Source of the DNA: Allorhizobium borbori
GTDB taxonomy: Bacteria; Pseudomonadota; Alphaproteobacteria; Rhizobiales; Rhizobiaceae
Direction: 5' to 3'
Length of the DNA: 64,000 nucleotides
NCBI RefSeq assembly: GCF_014196535.1
Contig: NZ_JACIDU010000001.1
Location: 248,001-312,000, forward strand
This document shows, one piece after another, positions 1 through 9,238 of the stretch; the stretch's first letter is position 1; every line of letters starts with the position of its first letter. A program made the position numbers and the translations under genes. The notes below the pieces were generated by a model. The model ran no database searches. It was given only the letters and a program-made list of their open reading frames with translations, and was not told where the DNA came from.

Positions 1-56
1 GAAAATAAACCCTCTTGCCCCTATTCTGACGCTCCAAACTGGACGCGGATACCGGC

Positions 57-698
57 ATGAGCGAGCGCAATCCCAAAAAAGGCAGGCTGATGTCCCGCAA
101 ACGGCGACTTCTCCGTCTTCTGCCCCGTATCGCCCGCACGCGCGACGGTGCCGCCGCCATCGAATTCACGCTGCTGGCCATTCCCTATTTCATGATCGTA
201 TTCGCGATCTTCGAGACCTTCATCGCCTTCACGGGCGAACAGCTCGTTTCGAATGCCGTCGATACGCTCTCGCGTCAACTGCGCACAGGCCAGATCACGT
301 CCGGGCTGAATCTGTCCAGCAACAAGACGGAAAAGGAGTTCCGACAGGCGTTCTGCGACGAGATATCGATCCTCATCTCCTGCTCGGCCTCCGAGGTGAA
401 CACACCGTCCAAGCTCTTTCTGGATATTCGCAGCTTCAGCAATTTCGCAAGCATTCCCAAGAACTTCACGATGTCGGAGCAGTCCGACGGCTCCATCGAC
501 CTCGACACCAGCACGTTTCAGTTCAATCCGGGCGGCCCCAGCACGATCAACATGTTCCGCGCCTATTACAAGTGGCAGATCATCACCGATCTCGTTCGTC
601 CCTATATCAGCAACGTGAAGCTCGGTACGGACGGTTCGCAATCCTATTTTCTCATCATGGCGACCACCGCCTACAAGAACGAAGCCTATCCGAAGTAG
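57..698 (+). CDS. TadE-like pilus assembly protein (first of a pair)
   Basis: This 213-residue protein looks like a TadE-type pseudopilin of the Tad/Flp pilus machinery, which acts at the inner membrane and periplasm. A basic start (about residues 1-30) leads into the typical motif DGAAAIEF and one hydrophobic segment at about 37-60 (LLAIPYFMIVFAIFETFIAF), followed by a periplasmic domain. An ATG at 90 (MSRKRR) is an alternative start. The gene is 10 bp upstream of a second TadE-like gene, so the two are probably co-transcribed. The upstream neighbour is outside the window. Confidence 0.8.
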   Translation: MSERNPKKGRLMSRKRRLLRLLPRIARTRDGAAAIEFTLLAIPYFMIVFAIFETFIAFTGEQLVSNAVDTLSRQLRTGQITSGLNLSSNKTEKEFRQAFCDEISILISCSASEVNTPSKLFLDIRSFSNFASIPKNFTMSEQSDGSIDLDTSTFQFNPGGPSTINMFRAYYKWQIITDLVRPYISNVKLGTDGSQSYFLIMATTAYKNEAYPK

Positions 699-708
699 AA
701 AGCTCACA

Positions 709-1329
709 ATGACCGGTCGGTTGCCGTCACCATCGAACGAAAAGGGGCTTGCCGCACTTGTACACGCAGTGCGCAGCAGGCTTTCGCGTTTCGGCAAGGA
801 TCGGTCGGGCATGGGCGCGGTGGAATTCGCGATGATCGCGCCGCTGCTTCTGATGCTCTACATTACCGCTTTCGAGGTGACGATCGGTCTTTCCGTGGCC
901 AAGCGCGCCACCCGTTCGGCCGGCGCCATTGCCGACCTGACGACGCAGGCCGACACGGTCGACCTCGCTACGCTGAACACGATGAAGGACGTGGCCAGCG
1001 CAATCTTCGCCCCCTATTCGACCGACGAAATGACGCTGCAAATCACCGGCATCGATATCGACACAGCCGGCAAGGCAACCGTGCGCTGGTCCTGGGCGGG
1101 CGACGGCTCCGCCCCCTACCTCAAGAAAGCGGCCTTCTCGCTACCCGCCAATATCGCGACGCCGAGTTCCTTCCTGGTGCACGCCCGGGTTTCCATACCG
1201 CATCAGCTTCTGATGTTCATGCCCGGCCTGATGCCGGCTTCGATGCAGAACATCACCATCACCCGCGAATACTACTTCCGCCAGCGTATCAACGAAGCGG
1301 TCAGTTGTCCCGGCTGCCCTTCCGGTTGA
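709..1329 (+). CDS. TadE/TadG-like pilus assembly protein (second of a pair)
   Basis: The 206-residue product has the same design as its upstream neighbour: a basic N-terminus, the motif GMGAVEFAMIAP at about residues 35-46, one membrane segment, then a mostly extracytoplasmic domain. The GxxxVEF motif is the family hallmark of TadE/TadF/TadG minor pseudopilins. Two cysteines near the C-terminus (SCPGCPSG) are noticeable. Which Tad letter applies cannot be decided from sequence alone. The following gene, deoB, belongs to another pathway and lies 95 bp downstream. Confidence 0.78.
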   Translation: MTGRLPSPSNEKGLAALVHAVRSRLSRFGKDRSGMGAVEFAMIAPLLLMLYITAFEVTIGLSVAKRATRSAGAIADLTTQADTVDLATLNTMKDVASAIFAPYSTDEMTLQITGIDIDTAGKATVRWSWAGDGSAPYLKKAAFSLPANIATPSSFLVHARVSIPHQLLMFMPGLMPASMQNITITREYYFRQRINEAVSCPGCPSG

Positions 1330-1424
1330 GTTTCTTGCAAAGCCGCCTCCGGCGCTTTATCTGACGATAAAGGCCGCGTCTTTCCCGTTTTCGGGTGGAT
1401 CGGCATAGTCTGGATAGGTCGATC

Positions 1425-2645
1425 ATGGCACGCGCCTTCATTTATGTTCTCGATTCCTTCGGTATAGGCGGAGCACCGGACGCCGAGGCCTATGGCGACG
1501 CCGGCGCGAACACGCTTGGCCACATCGCCGAGTTCTGCGCCGCTGGTGCCGGCGATCGCGCCGGATTGCGGCAGGGACCGCTCCAGCTTCCCAACATGAG
1601 TGCGCTCGGCCTTCTGCACGCCGCCAAGCTCGCCTCGGGCGACTTCCCGGCAGGCATGCCCGTGCCGGAACGCATATTCGGGCTTTCCGGCGCCGCCAGC
1701 GAAATCTCGCGCGGCAAGGATACGCCTTCCGGCCATTGGGAGATCGCCGGTGTGCCGGTTTCCTTCGACTGGGGCTATTTCCCCGAGGGCGAAACCGCCT
1801 TTCCGCAGGATCTGATCGAGGATATCTGCCGCGATGCCGATATTCCCGGCATTCTGGGCAATTGCCACGCTTCGGGCACAGAGATCATCGCGCGCTTGGG
1901 CGAGGAACACATCCGCACCGGAATGCCGATCTGCTACACTTCCACCGATTCCGTCTTCCAGATCGCCGCCCACGAGACCCATTTCGGCCTCGACCGGCTG
2001 ATTGCACTGTGCCGCATCGTGCGCACCCATCTCGACCCGCTCAACATCGGCCGCGTCATCGCCCGGCCCTTCATCGGCGAAACGCCGGAAACCTTCGTGC
2101 GCACCGGCAACCGGCGCGACTTCGCCGTGCCGCCTCCGGAACCGACGCTACTCGACCGCGTCGTTGCCGCCGGCAGGCAGGTGCACGCCATCGGCAAGGT
2201 GGGCGATATCTATGCCCACCAGGGCGTTTCCCGCGTCTTGAAAGCCAATGGCAACGCCGCACTGGTCGAGACCTCCTTGCGCGTGATGGCGGAGGCTGGC
2301 GATGGCGATCTCGTCTTCACCAATCTCGTGGATTTCGATCAGACCTATGGCCATCGCCGCGACGTGGCGGGCTACGCCGCCGCGCTCGAAGCCTTCGACC
2401 AGCAGATCCCGGACATCCACCGTCACCTGCGGGACGGCGACCTTGTGGTTCTGACCGCCGACCACGGTTGCGACCCGACGTGGCGCGGCACGGACCACAC
2501 CCGCGAGCGGGTGCCGGTCCTGATGTTCGGCCCCGGCATTCGTTCACGCTCCATCGGCGTGCGTGAAACCTATGCCGATATCGGCGAGACCGTTGCCGCC
2601 CATCTCGGCCTTGCGGCAGGCCCCCACGGAAAGAGCTTCCTTTGA
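1425..2645 (+). CDS. deoB: Phosphopentomutase
   Basis: DeoB converts ribose-1-phosphate and deoxyribose-1-phosphate to the 5-phosphates, linking nucleoside phosphorolysis to the pentose pathway. The 406-residue protein starts [20 protein letters not shown], the metal-binding start of the alkaline-phosphatase superfamily mutases. It keeps [11 protein letters not shown], the [13 protein letters not shown] segment, and the C-terminal [19 protein letters not shown] metal site. A GTG at 1395 would add ten residues, but the ATG at 1425 begins the conserved domain. It overlaps the next gene by 4 bp and sits opposite a nucleoside phosphorylase operon that makes its substrates. Confidence 0.95.
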   Translation: MARAFIYVLDSFGIGGAPDAEAYGDAGANTLGHIAEFCAAGAGDRAGLRQGPLQLPNMSALGLLHAAKLASGDFPAGMPVPERIFGLSGAASEISRGKDTPSGHWEIAGVPVSFDWGYFPEGETAFPQDLIEDICRDADIPGILGNCHASGTEIIARLGEEHIRTGMPICYTSTDSVFQIAAHETHFGLDRLIALCRIVRTHLDPLNIGRVIARPFIGETPETFVRTGNRRDFAVPPPEPTLLDRVVAAGRQVHAIGKVGDIYAHQGVSRVLKANGNAALVETSLRVMAEAGDGDLVFTNLVDFDQTYGHRRDVAGYAAALEAFDQQIPDIHRHLRDGDLVVLTADHGCDPTWRGTDHTRERVPVLMFGPGIRSRSIGVRETYADIGETVAAHLGLAAGPHGKSFL

Positions 2646-3616
2646 CAAAAAGCCTGCCCAAAGCCGAACTGCACTGCCATATCGAGGGTGCGGCGCCGCC
2701 ATCCCTCGCCCTCGAACAGGCTCGAAAATACAATGTCGAAACCGGACATTTCATCCGCGACGGCATTTATGTCTGGGACGATTTCACCAGTTTCATAGCT
2801 GCCTATGATCTGGTGGCCGACCTTTTCCGCACGCCGGAAGACTACGCGCATCTGGCCGAAACCTACCTTCTGGAACTGGCCGCCGAAAACACGATCTATA
2901 GTGAGCTGTTCGTTTCACCCGACCATGGTGAAGCAGTCGGTCTTTCCGCCGACGCCTATCTCGACGGCATCGCCGCGGGCATGATCGCGGCGAAGGAAAA
3001 GACCGGCATCGAATCTCGCATGGTCATCATCGGCGAGCGCCATCTCGGCCCGGAAAACGTACTGCGTCGCGCCACCGAAACGGCAAAGCATCTCCACAGG
3101 CATCCGCTCGTCACCGGCTTCAACATGGCCGGCGAGGAACGCATGAACCGTGTAGCCGATTATGCCCGCGCCTTCGATATCGCCCGCGATGCCGGCCTTG
3201 GTCTCACCATCCATGCCGGCGAACTGGTCGGCCCGCAAAGCGTTATCGACGCACTCGATCTCGTGCGGCCCTCACGCATCGGCCATGGCGTGCGCGCCAT
3301 CGAGGATGCCGATCTGGTGAAGCGGCTGGCCGATCTCGGTACGGTACTGGAGGTCTGCCCCGGCTCGAATATCGCGCTCAAGGTCTTCCCGGATTATGCC
3401 AGCCATCCGCTTTGCCGCTTCATCGAGGCGGGCGTGCGGGTGACGCTGAACTCCGACGATCCGCCCTTTTTCCACACGACGCTGGCGATGGAATACGAAC
3501 GCGCCGAGACGGTGTTCGGCCTTTCGCACGACCAGATCGTGGCAACCACCCGCACCGCCATCGAGGCGGCGTTCATCGACTCGGACACCCGCACCCGTCT
3601 TCTCGCCCTCGTTTAG
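2642..3616 (+). CDS. add: Adenosine deaminase
   Basis: The predicted product deaminates adenosine (or deoxyadenosine) to inosine in the cytoplasm. The 324-residue protein has the metal-dependent amidohydrolase signature: HCHIEG near residue 11, HAGE near residue 198, HGVRAIED and the final NSDDPP metal/acid motif. It starts with TTG inside a 4-bp overlap with the deoB stop, so translation is probably coupled. Some members of this family act on adenine instead; the deo/upp context favours a nucleoside substrate but does not prove it. Confidence 0.88.
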   Translation: MTKSLPKAELHCHIEGAAPPSLALEQARKYNVETGHFIRDGIYVWDDFTSFIAAYDLVADLFRTPEDYAHLAETYLLELAAENTIYSELFVSPDHGEAVGLSADAYLDGIAAGMIAAKEKTGIESRMVIIGERHLGPENVLRRATETAKHLHRHPLVTGFNMAGEERMNRVADYARAFDIARDAGLGLTIHAGELVGPQSVIDALDLVRPSRIGHGVRAIEDADLVKRLADLGTVLEVCPGSNIALKVFPDYASHPLCRFIEAGVRVTLNSDDPPFFHTTLAMEYERAETVFGLSHDQIVATTRTAIEAAFIDSDTRTRLLALV

Positions 3617-3707
3617 AACGAGGATTGGGGACGGGCGGACGAAACTCTTGCAGCGCCTGTTGTTCCGTGGAAAACAGGGATGAATAATCAATGCCGGGGA
3701 GCTTCCG

Positions 3708-4337
3708 ATGAATGGCGTGACCGTTATCAAACACCCGCTTGTCCAGCACAAGCTGACCATCATGCGCAGCAAGGAAACGTCCACCGCGAGTTTCCGGCGT
3801 CTGTTGCGCGAGATTTCGACGCTCCTCTGCTATGAGGTGACGCGGGATCTGGAACTGACGATGAAGACCATCGAGACACCGCTCGAAACGATCGAAGCGC
3901 CGGTGCTCGAAGGCAAGAAACTGGTCTTCGCCTCCATCCTGCGCGCCGGCAACGGCCTGCTGGAAGGCATGCTCGATCTCGTGCCTTCGGCGCGCGTTTC
4001 GCATGTCGGCGTCTACCGCGACCACGAGACACTGGAAGCCGTCGAGTATTACTTCAAGGCTCCGGAAGACATTGCCGAACGCCTGGTCATCGTCGTCGAC
4101 CCCATGCTCGCGACCGGCAATTCCTCGATTGCCGCTGTCGACAAGCTGAAGGAGCGCGGTGCCCACAATATCCGCTTCCTCTGCCTGCTGGCCGCACCCG
4201 AAGGCATTGAAAACTTCCGCGCCGCCCATCCGGATGTTCCGGTCTACACGGCGGCCATCGACCGGCACCTGAACGAACATGGCTATATCGTGCCCGGTCT
4301 CGGCGATGCCGGCGACCGTATGTACGGCACGAAGTGA
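3708..4337 (+). CDS. upp: Uracil phosphoribosyltransferase
   Basis: Upp makes UMP from uracil and PRPP. At 209 residues it has the family length. Visible motifs are [13 protein letters not shown] (about residues 76-88), the PRPP loop [12 protein letters not shown] (about 127-138), and the uracil-binding C-terminus [13 protein letters not shown]. It follows add by 91 bp and precedes a strong inverted repeat, so it is the last gene of the plus-strand salvage group. It can use the uracil released by the nearby deoA product acting on deoxyuridine. Confidence 0.95.
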   Translation: MNGVTVIKHPLVQHKLTIMRSKETSTASFRRLLREISTLLCYEVTRDLELTMKTIETPLETIEAPVLEGKKLVFASILRAGNGLLEGMLDLVPSARVSHVGVYRDHETLEAVEYYFKAPEDIAERLVIVVDPMLATGNSSIAAVDKLKERGAHNIRFLCLLAAPEGIENFRAAHPDVPVYTAAIDRHLNEHGYIVPGLGDAGDRMYGTK

Positions 4338-4352
4338 GGCTGGAAAAACGGC

Positions 4353-4387
4353 TCCATTCCGGCATTGATTAAAATTGCCGGAATGGA
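4353..4387 (+). terminator. Intrinsic terminator after upp
   Basis: A perfect 12-bp stem (TCCATTCCGGCA with TGCCGGAATGGA) around an 11-nt AT-rich loop starts 15 bp after the upp stop and is followed by TTT. It fits a terminator for the deoB-add-upp transcript. Confidence 0.75.
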
Positions 4388-4452
4388 TTTAACCGCGTCT
4401 CAGCGTCGCTCTGCAAGACTTGCTCCGAACTCACAACGCCCGGAGCAGCTTC

Positions 4453-4977
4453 ATGACGATGCGCAGCCTTCTTTTCATCGCCGGTCTGACGGCAGTCGCT
4501 GCAACACAGGTGCCGTCCTATATGGAGCGCCTCGCGCCGCCGCCGCGGGCCGAGACACCGGCCATGGCCGCCGCCGCCGATGCTCATGTCGATACCCAGG
4601 TGCTCAACGGCAGCGCCACGCTCGCCTCCGACAATCGCGGCCATTACTCCGGCTCCTTCCGAATGAACGGCAAGGCCGTCGACGGGCTTGTCGATACCGG
4701 CGCATCCTTCGTCTCTGTGCCTGAAAGTGTCGCCCGTCGTCTCGGCTTCAGCGGTGCCACGCTCGATTTCCGCCATCCGGTGAGCACCGCCAATGGCAAG
4801 GCCATGGGCGCGCTCGTGACCCTCGACCGCATCGAGATCGGCCAGGTGCGCGTGCGCAATGTCACCGCACTCGTGCTGAAGGACGACGCGCTCTCGACCA
4901 CGCTGATCGGCAACAGCTTCCTCAAGCAACTCGCCTCCTACAAGGTGGAAGGCGGCCAGATGAAGCTTTCGAACTGA
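4453..4977 (+). CDS. Retropepsin-like clan AA aspartic protease
   Basis: The 174-residue product has an N-terminal hydrophobic segment (RSLLFIAGLTAVAATQV) that would anchor or export it, and a single aspartic protease motif GLVDTGASFVSVPESVARRLGF. It therefore belongs to the small, dimer-forming TIGR02281-type proteases common in alphaproteobacteria; the substrate is unknown. The ATG at 4453 was chosen because it begins the membrane segment; a TTG at 4420 is also in frame. The stop abuts the convergent deoA stop with no spacing. Confidence 0.82.
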   Translation: MTMRSLLFIAGLTAVAATQVPSYMERLAPPPRAETPAMAAAADAHVDTQVLNGSATLASDNRGHYSGSFRMNGKAVDGLVDTGASFVSVPESVARRLGFSGATLDFRHPVSTANGKAMGALVTLDRIEIGQVRVRNVTALVLKDDALSTTLIGNSFLKQLASYKVEGGQMKLSN

Positions 4978-6285
4978 TTACATCCGGGTCAGGATAACAG
5001 GCCGATCACCGGGAGTGTCGTTCGACAGCGTGTAGGCGGCCTGCAAGGCGGAAATCGCCTTCCGGGCAGCCGCCTCATCAGGCGCATGCACGAAGGCAAA
5101 GGGCTGTGCCTTCTCCACCCGCGCACCAAGCGGCAGGAGATCGGTAAAGCCGACCCGATGGTCGATGGCATCCTGCGGGCGCTTGCGGCCACCGCCGAGT
5201 TCCAGGACGGCCAGACCGACATCGCGCGTCTCGCAGGCCGAGAGAAAGCCGCTCGCCCTTGCGGGAACCGGCAGAATGACAGGCGCCCTCACTAGATAGG
5301 CTTCGGGCTTCTCCATGAAATCGGCAGGGCCACCGAGCGCATGCACCATGCGTGCGAAAACATCCGCAGCGGTACCGTTTGCAAGCACCTTGCGGGCCGC
5401 AGCTTCCGCAGCATCGTGCGTTGCAAATACACCAGCCTGCACCAGCATTTCAGCCGCCAGCGCGAAGGTCACGGCATCAAGCCGTGTTCCCGCCTTTTCA
5501 CCGCGCAGGAAGGAAACGGCATTCGCCACTTCCACGGCGTTGCCGGCCGCATCCGCCAGCGGCTCGTTCATATCGGTCAGAAGCGCCGCCGTCCGGACGC
5601 CGGCACCGTTCGCCACCTCGACCAGCGAGCGGGCCAAGGCCTCGGCATCCTCCTGGCGGGCCATGAAAGCGCCATTGCCGCATTTGACATCGAGCACAAG
5701 GGTTTCGAGGCCGGCGGCGAGCTTCTTGGAGAGGATCGAGGCCGTGATGAGCGGAATGGACTCCACTGTCGCCGTCACATCGCGAATGGCATAAAGGCGT
5801 TTGTCGGCAGGTGCCAGATCGCCCGTCTGGCCGATAATGGCGCAGCCGACCTCCTTCACCACGCGACGCAGAACGTCCTCGCCCGGCATGACGTCGTAGC
5901 CGGGAATGGACTGGAACTTGTCGAGCGTTCCGCCGGTGTGGCCAAGGCCCCGCCCGGAAATCATCGGCACGGCAAGGCCGCAGGCGGCGACGATGGGGGC
6001 GAGCATCAGCGAGACATTATCACCGACGCCCCCGGTCGAATGCTTGTCCGCCACCGGCTTGCCGGCATCCGTCCAGGTCAGCACATCGCCGGAATCGCGC
6101 ATGGCCAGCGTCAGCGCGATCACCTCGTCGCGGCTCATGCCGCGAAAGAAGGTGGCCATGGCGAAGGCCGCGACCTGCCCTTCCGAAACGGCTTCCCGCG
6201 TCAGGCCCTCAATGAAGGCGGCGATGTCCGCGCCGGTCAGTTCCTGCCCGTCACGCTTGCGGCGAATGATTTCCTGCGGGATCAT
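4978..6285 (-). CDS. deoA: Thymidine phosphorylase
   Basis: DeoA phosphorolyses thymidine and deoxyuridine to base plus deoxyribose-1-phosphate. The 435-residue protein begins MIPQEIIRRKRDGQELTGAD and carries the family signature KHSTGGVGDNVSLMLAPIVAACG and SGRGLGHTGGTLDKFQSIPG. It is the last gene of the minus-strand nucleoside uptake and breakdown operon, 7 bp after deoC. Reading upstream of 6285 is open but non-conserved, which sets the start. Confidence 0.95.
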   Translation of the reverse strand: MIPQEIIRRKRDGQELTGADIAAFIEGLTREAVSEGQVAAFAMATFFRGMSRDEVIALTLAMRDSGDVLTWTDAGKPVADKHSTGGVGDNVSLMLAPIVAACGLAVPMISGRGLGHTGGTLDKFQSIPGYDVMPGEDVLRRVVKEVGCAIIGQTGDLAPADKRLYAIRDVTATVESIPLITASILSKKLAAGLETLVLDVKCGNGAFMARQEDAEALARSLVEVANGAGVRTAALLTDMNEPLADAAGNAVEVANAVSFLRGEKAGTRLDAVTFALAAEMLVQAGVFATHDAAEAAARKVLANGTAADVFARMVHALGGPADFMEKPEAYLVRAPVILPVPARASGFLSACETRDVGLAVLELGGGRKRPQDAIDHRVGFTDLLPLGARVEKAQPFAFVHAPDEAAARKAISALQAAYTLSNDTPGDRPVILTRM

Positions 6286-6292
6286 GACGCCC

Positions 6293-7063
6293 TCAATAGC
6301 CCTTGCCGGTCGACTGGTGGCCACCCGCCAGAACGGCGAGGATATTATCCAGCAGGCTGGAGGCGCCGAAGCGGAAGGTCGAGGGAATGGCCCAGTCCGG
6401 CCCGCGAATAGTGTCGGCCAGATCGAGATAGAACACGGCGTCATTGACCGTGGAAATGCCGCCCGCCGCCTTGAAGCCGACCTTGCGGCCGGAATCGCGA
6501 ATGGCGTGCAGCATCGTATCCGCCGCCTCGAGCGTCGCATTGACGGCGACCTTGCCGGTGGAGGTCTTGATGAAATCCGCCCCTTCGGCAATGGCGATTT
6601 CGGAGGCGCGGCGAATGAGCGCCTTGTCCTTCAACTCACCGGATTCGATGATGACCTTGAGCTTGACGGGATCGGGGCAGACGCCGCGCACCGCCTTCAC
6701 CACAGTCTCGCAGGCGGCTTCATCGCCCGCCATAAGCGCCTTGTAGGGCATGACGAGATCAATCTCGTCGGCGCCATCCGCAATCGCACGTTCCGTCTGC
6801 GCCAGCACATCGGCCAGCGGTTCTTCGCCGGAGGGGAAGTTGACAACCGTGGCGATGCGGATCGGGCTGCCATCGCCGAGCGTGGCGGCCGCAGCAGCCA
6901 CGAAACGCGGCCAGATGCAGATGGCGGCCACATCGCCGAAGGGCGTGCGGGCGCGTTTGCACAGCGCTTTCACATCGGCTTCCGTGCAATCTTCCTTGAG
7001 ATTGGTGAGATCGAGAAGGGTCAGCGCCAGAAGGGCGGCTTCCCTGAGGTTCAACTCGCTCAT
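6293..7063 (-). CDS. deoC: Deoxyribose-phosphate aldolase
   Basis: DeoC splits deoxyribose-5-phosphate into acetaldehyde and glyceraldehyde-3-phosphate, the final step of deoxynucleoside catabolism. The 256-residue TIM-barrel protein has the Schiff-base region FIKTSTGK and the conserved VGFKAAGGIST with its second lysine. Its ATG overlaps the punA stop (ATGA), and a GGAGG-like ribosome site precedes it. It receives product from deoB, which lies on the opposite strand in the same block. Confidence 0.95.
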   Translation of the reverse strand: MSELNLREAALLALTLLDLTNLKEDCTEADVKALCKRARTPFGDVAAICIWPRFVAAAAATLGDGSPIRIATVVNFPSGEEPLADVLAQTERAIADGADEIDLVMPYKALMAGDEAACETVVKAVRGVCPDPVKLKVIIESGELKDKALIRRASEIAIAEGADFIKTSTGKVAVNATLEAADTMLHAIRDSGRKVGFKAAGGISTVNDAVFYLDLADTIRGPDWAIPSTFRFGASSLLDNILAVLAGGHQSTGKGY

Positions 7064-7866
7064 GCCTCGAATCCTCCCTCGGCAATCATGTCTTTCAGGA
7101 TGGCAGTCAGCCGCCTGCCACCGGCGGGGGCCCATTCCTTTGTTTCTTCGTGGCTTTGTTCCGCGCCGGTCATGCCGGCACCGTAATTGGTAATAACCGA
7201 TGCGGCGGCCACGCGCAGCCCGAAAAAGCGCGACAGAATGACTTCCGGCACGGTGGACATACCCACCGCATCCGCCCCCAGAATGCGCGCCATGCGGATT
7301 TCCGCCGGCGTTTCGAAACTCGGGCCGGAAAACCACATATAGACGCCCTTGTGGATGGGCAGGCCGAGTTTTTCGGCGGATGCTCGCACACGATAGCCGA
7401 GCACCTCGTCATAGGCCGTGGTCATGCCGACGAAACGGCCATCGTTTTCCTCGCCGATCAGCGGATTCATGCCGGAATAGTTGATGTGATCGGTAATCGA
7501 CATGACCGACCCCGGCGGCATGTCTTCCCGCAACGAGCCGGCGGCATTGGTCAGAAGGATGGACTGGACGCCGAGCCCCGCCAGAACCTCGATGGGCCGG
7601 CGCATGGCGCGGGCATCGCCGCTTTCGTAATAATGCACCCGGCCCGACAGCATGAGAACCGGTTCACGCCCGATATGGCCAGCAATCAGCTCACCGGCAT
7701 GGCCGGAAACCCGGCTGACCGGAAAGCCCGGCAGTTCGCCATAGGGAATACGAACCTTGACATCAATCTCTTCGGCGAGCGGCCCGAGGCCGGAACCGAG
7801 TACCACCGCGACGCGCGGCATCAGGCCATCGAGACGGTCGACGAGCAGATCGGTCACGTCCTTCAT
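7060..7866 (-). CDS. punA: Purine-nucleoside phosphorylase (trimeric type)
   Basis: This 268-residue enzyme phosphorolyses inosine, guanosine and their deoxy forms. It is the trimeric PNP type rather than hexameric DeoD: the phosphate loop reads VVLGSGLGPLAEEI, followed by GRVHYYESGD, LTNAAGSLRED, GPSFETPAEIRM and TNYGAGM. Inosine made by add would be a natural substrate. It overlaps both neighbours (cdd upstream, deoC downstream) by 4 bp, so the operon is translationally coupled. Confidence 0.94.
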   Translation of the reverse strand: MKDVTDLLVDRLDGLMPRVAVVLGSGLGPLAEEIDVKVRIPYGELPGFPVSRVSGHAGELIAGHIGREPVLMLSGRVHYYESGDARAMRRPIEVLAGLGVQSILLTNAAGSLREDMPPGSVMSITDHINYSGMNPLIGEENDGRFVGMTTAYDEVLGYRVRASAEKLGLPIHKGVYMWFSGPSFETPAEIRMARILGADAVGMSTVPEVILSRFFGLRVAAASVITNYGAGMTGAEQSHEETKEWAPAGGRRLTAILKDMIAEGGFEA

Positions 7867-8255
7867 CCGAGAATATCCGTCTTGAAGGACAGGGGCAGAA
7901 GCTCGTCCATGGTCAGGGTCTTCTGCACACCGGCCTCGTCGCAGAGATAGATGCGCGTGCCGGCATCGGCGAATTCCGCGATCTTCTGCCGGCAACCACC
8001 GCAGGGCGGGCAGAGCGCCAGCTTTTCCGCAATCACCGCCATTTCGACAATCTTCTTGGCTCCGCCCATGACCATGCAGCCGATGGCCGTCGGTTCGGCG
8101 CACCACCCTTGCGGAAAGGACAGGTTCTCGATGTTCGCGCCGGTATAGATCTTGCCGTCATCGGCGCGGATCGCCGCCCCGACCGGAAACTTCGAATAGG
8201 GGGCATGCGCGAATTTCATGGCGTCGCGCGCCGCCTCGAAGAGATCGTGAGCCAT
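7863..8255 (-). CDS. cdd: Cytidine deaminase
   Basis: Cdd converts cytidine and deoxycytidine to uridine and deoxyuridine. The 130-residue protein is of the short tetrameric class with three zinc cysteines: CAEPTAIG (the Cys-Ala-Glu motif with the proton-shuttle glutamate) and PPCGGCRQ. The substrate loop NIENLSFPQG is intact. It is 1 bp after the upstream permease gene and overlaps punA, so import and deamination are encoded by one transcript. Confidence 0.95.
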   Translation of the reverse strand: MAHDLFEAARDAMKFAHAPYSKFPVGAAIRADDGKIYTGANIENLSFPQGWCAEPTAIGCMVMGGAKKIVEMAVIAEKLALCPPCGGCRQKIAEFADAGTRIYLCDEAGVQKTLTMDELLPLSFKTDILG

Positions 8256-8256
8256 A

Positions 8257-9228
8257 TCAGCGCTCCTTGGTATAGGCGACACCGCCAGCCTTGGGCGGAC
8301 GGGCAACGCCAATGAAGCCGGCGAGCAAAATGCAGGTCAGCACATAGGGCAGCGCCTGGAAAATCTGTACCGGCACTTCGCCGATACCGGGAATGGCCTT
8401 GCCCTGCATGAAATTGGCCATGGCATCGAGGAAGCCGAACAGCAGGCAGGCGAAGAGCACCGGCACCGGCTTCCACTTGGCGAAGATCAGCGCGGCCAGC
8501 GCGATGTAACCCTTGCCAGCCGACATGTTCTGGATGAAGGCCGCCGACTGGGCGATGGCGAGGTAAGTACCGGAAAAGCCGCAGAGGAAACCGGCGACGA
8601 TGACGGCGCGATAACGCAGCCACGTGACGGAAATGCCCGCCGTATCGACCGCCCCCGGATTTTCACCGACGGCACGCAGCCTGAGGCCAAAGCGCGTGCG
8701 GTAAAGTACCCAGGCGCAGGCCGGAACCGCGAGGAAGGCAAGGTAGGTCAGCAGATTATGGCCGGAAATGACATTGGCATAGAACGGTCCGAGGATCGGC
8801 ACATCATGCAGCGTATCGGCGCCCGGCAGCGTGATCGGCTGGAAACGCGCGGTTGTCGGCAAGGTGGGCGTGCGGCCGCCCTGCCCGAACCAAGCCTGCC
8901 CCAGAACGATGGTGAGCCCCGCCGCAACGAAGTTGAGCGCCACGCCGGAAACGATCTGGTTGCCGCGACTGGTGATCGAGGCGAAACCGTGCACCAGCGA
9001 CAGCAGGATCGATACGACGATGCCTGCCCCCAGCCCGGCAAGGGCCGAACCGGTCAGATAGGCGACGCAGGCCGAGGCAAAGGCCGCCGCCAGCATCTTG
9101 CCTTCCAGCCCGATATCGAACACGCCGGCGCGTTCGGAAAAGAGCCCTGCAAGAGCGGTGAAGATCAGCGGGATCGACAGGCGTATGGTGGAGCCGAGGA
9201 TGCTGACGAAAATATCGAAGCCGTCCAT
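8257..9228 (-). CDS. Nucleoside ABC transporter permease (second)
   Basis: The 323-residue integral membrane protein belongs to the BPD_transp_2 permease family used with BMP-type binding proteins. It has about eight to nine hydrophobic segments and the conserved LFSERAGVFDIGLEGKML motif near residues 27-45, typical of nucleoside importers of the NupQ/YufQ type. It would form the channel with the permease encoded just upstream. The downstream overlap-linked cdd and phosphorylase genes support nucleosides as substrate. Confidence 0.88.
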   Translation of the reverse strand: MDGFDIFVSILGSTIRLSIPLIFTALAGLFSERAGVFDIGLEGKMLAAAFASACVAYLTGSALAGLGAGIVVSILLSLVHGFASITSRGNQIVSGVALNFVAAGLTIVLGQAWFGQGGRTPTLPTTARFQPITLPGADTLHDVPILGPFYANVISGHNLLTYLAFLAVPACAWVLYRTRFGLRLRAVGENPGAVDTAGISVTWLRYRAVIVAGFLCGFSGTYLAIAQSAAFIQNMSAGKGYIALAALIFAKWKPVPVLFACLLFGFLDAMANFMQGKAIPGIGEVPVQIFQALPYVLTCILLAGFIGVARPPKAGGVAYTKER

Positions 9229-9238
9229 TCCTGCCTCC

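Noticed and set aside
1395-1424. GTG at 1395 as the deoB start
   Set aside because: The conserved N-terminus starts at the ATG at 1425; the extra ten residues have no family support.
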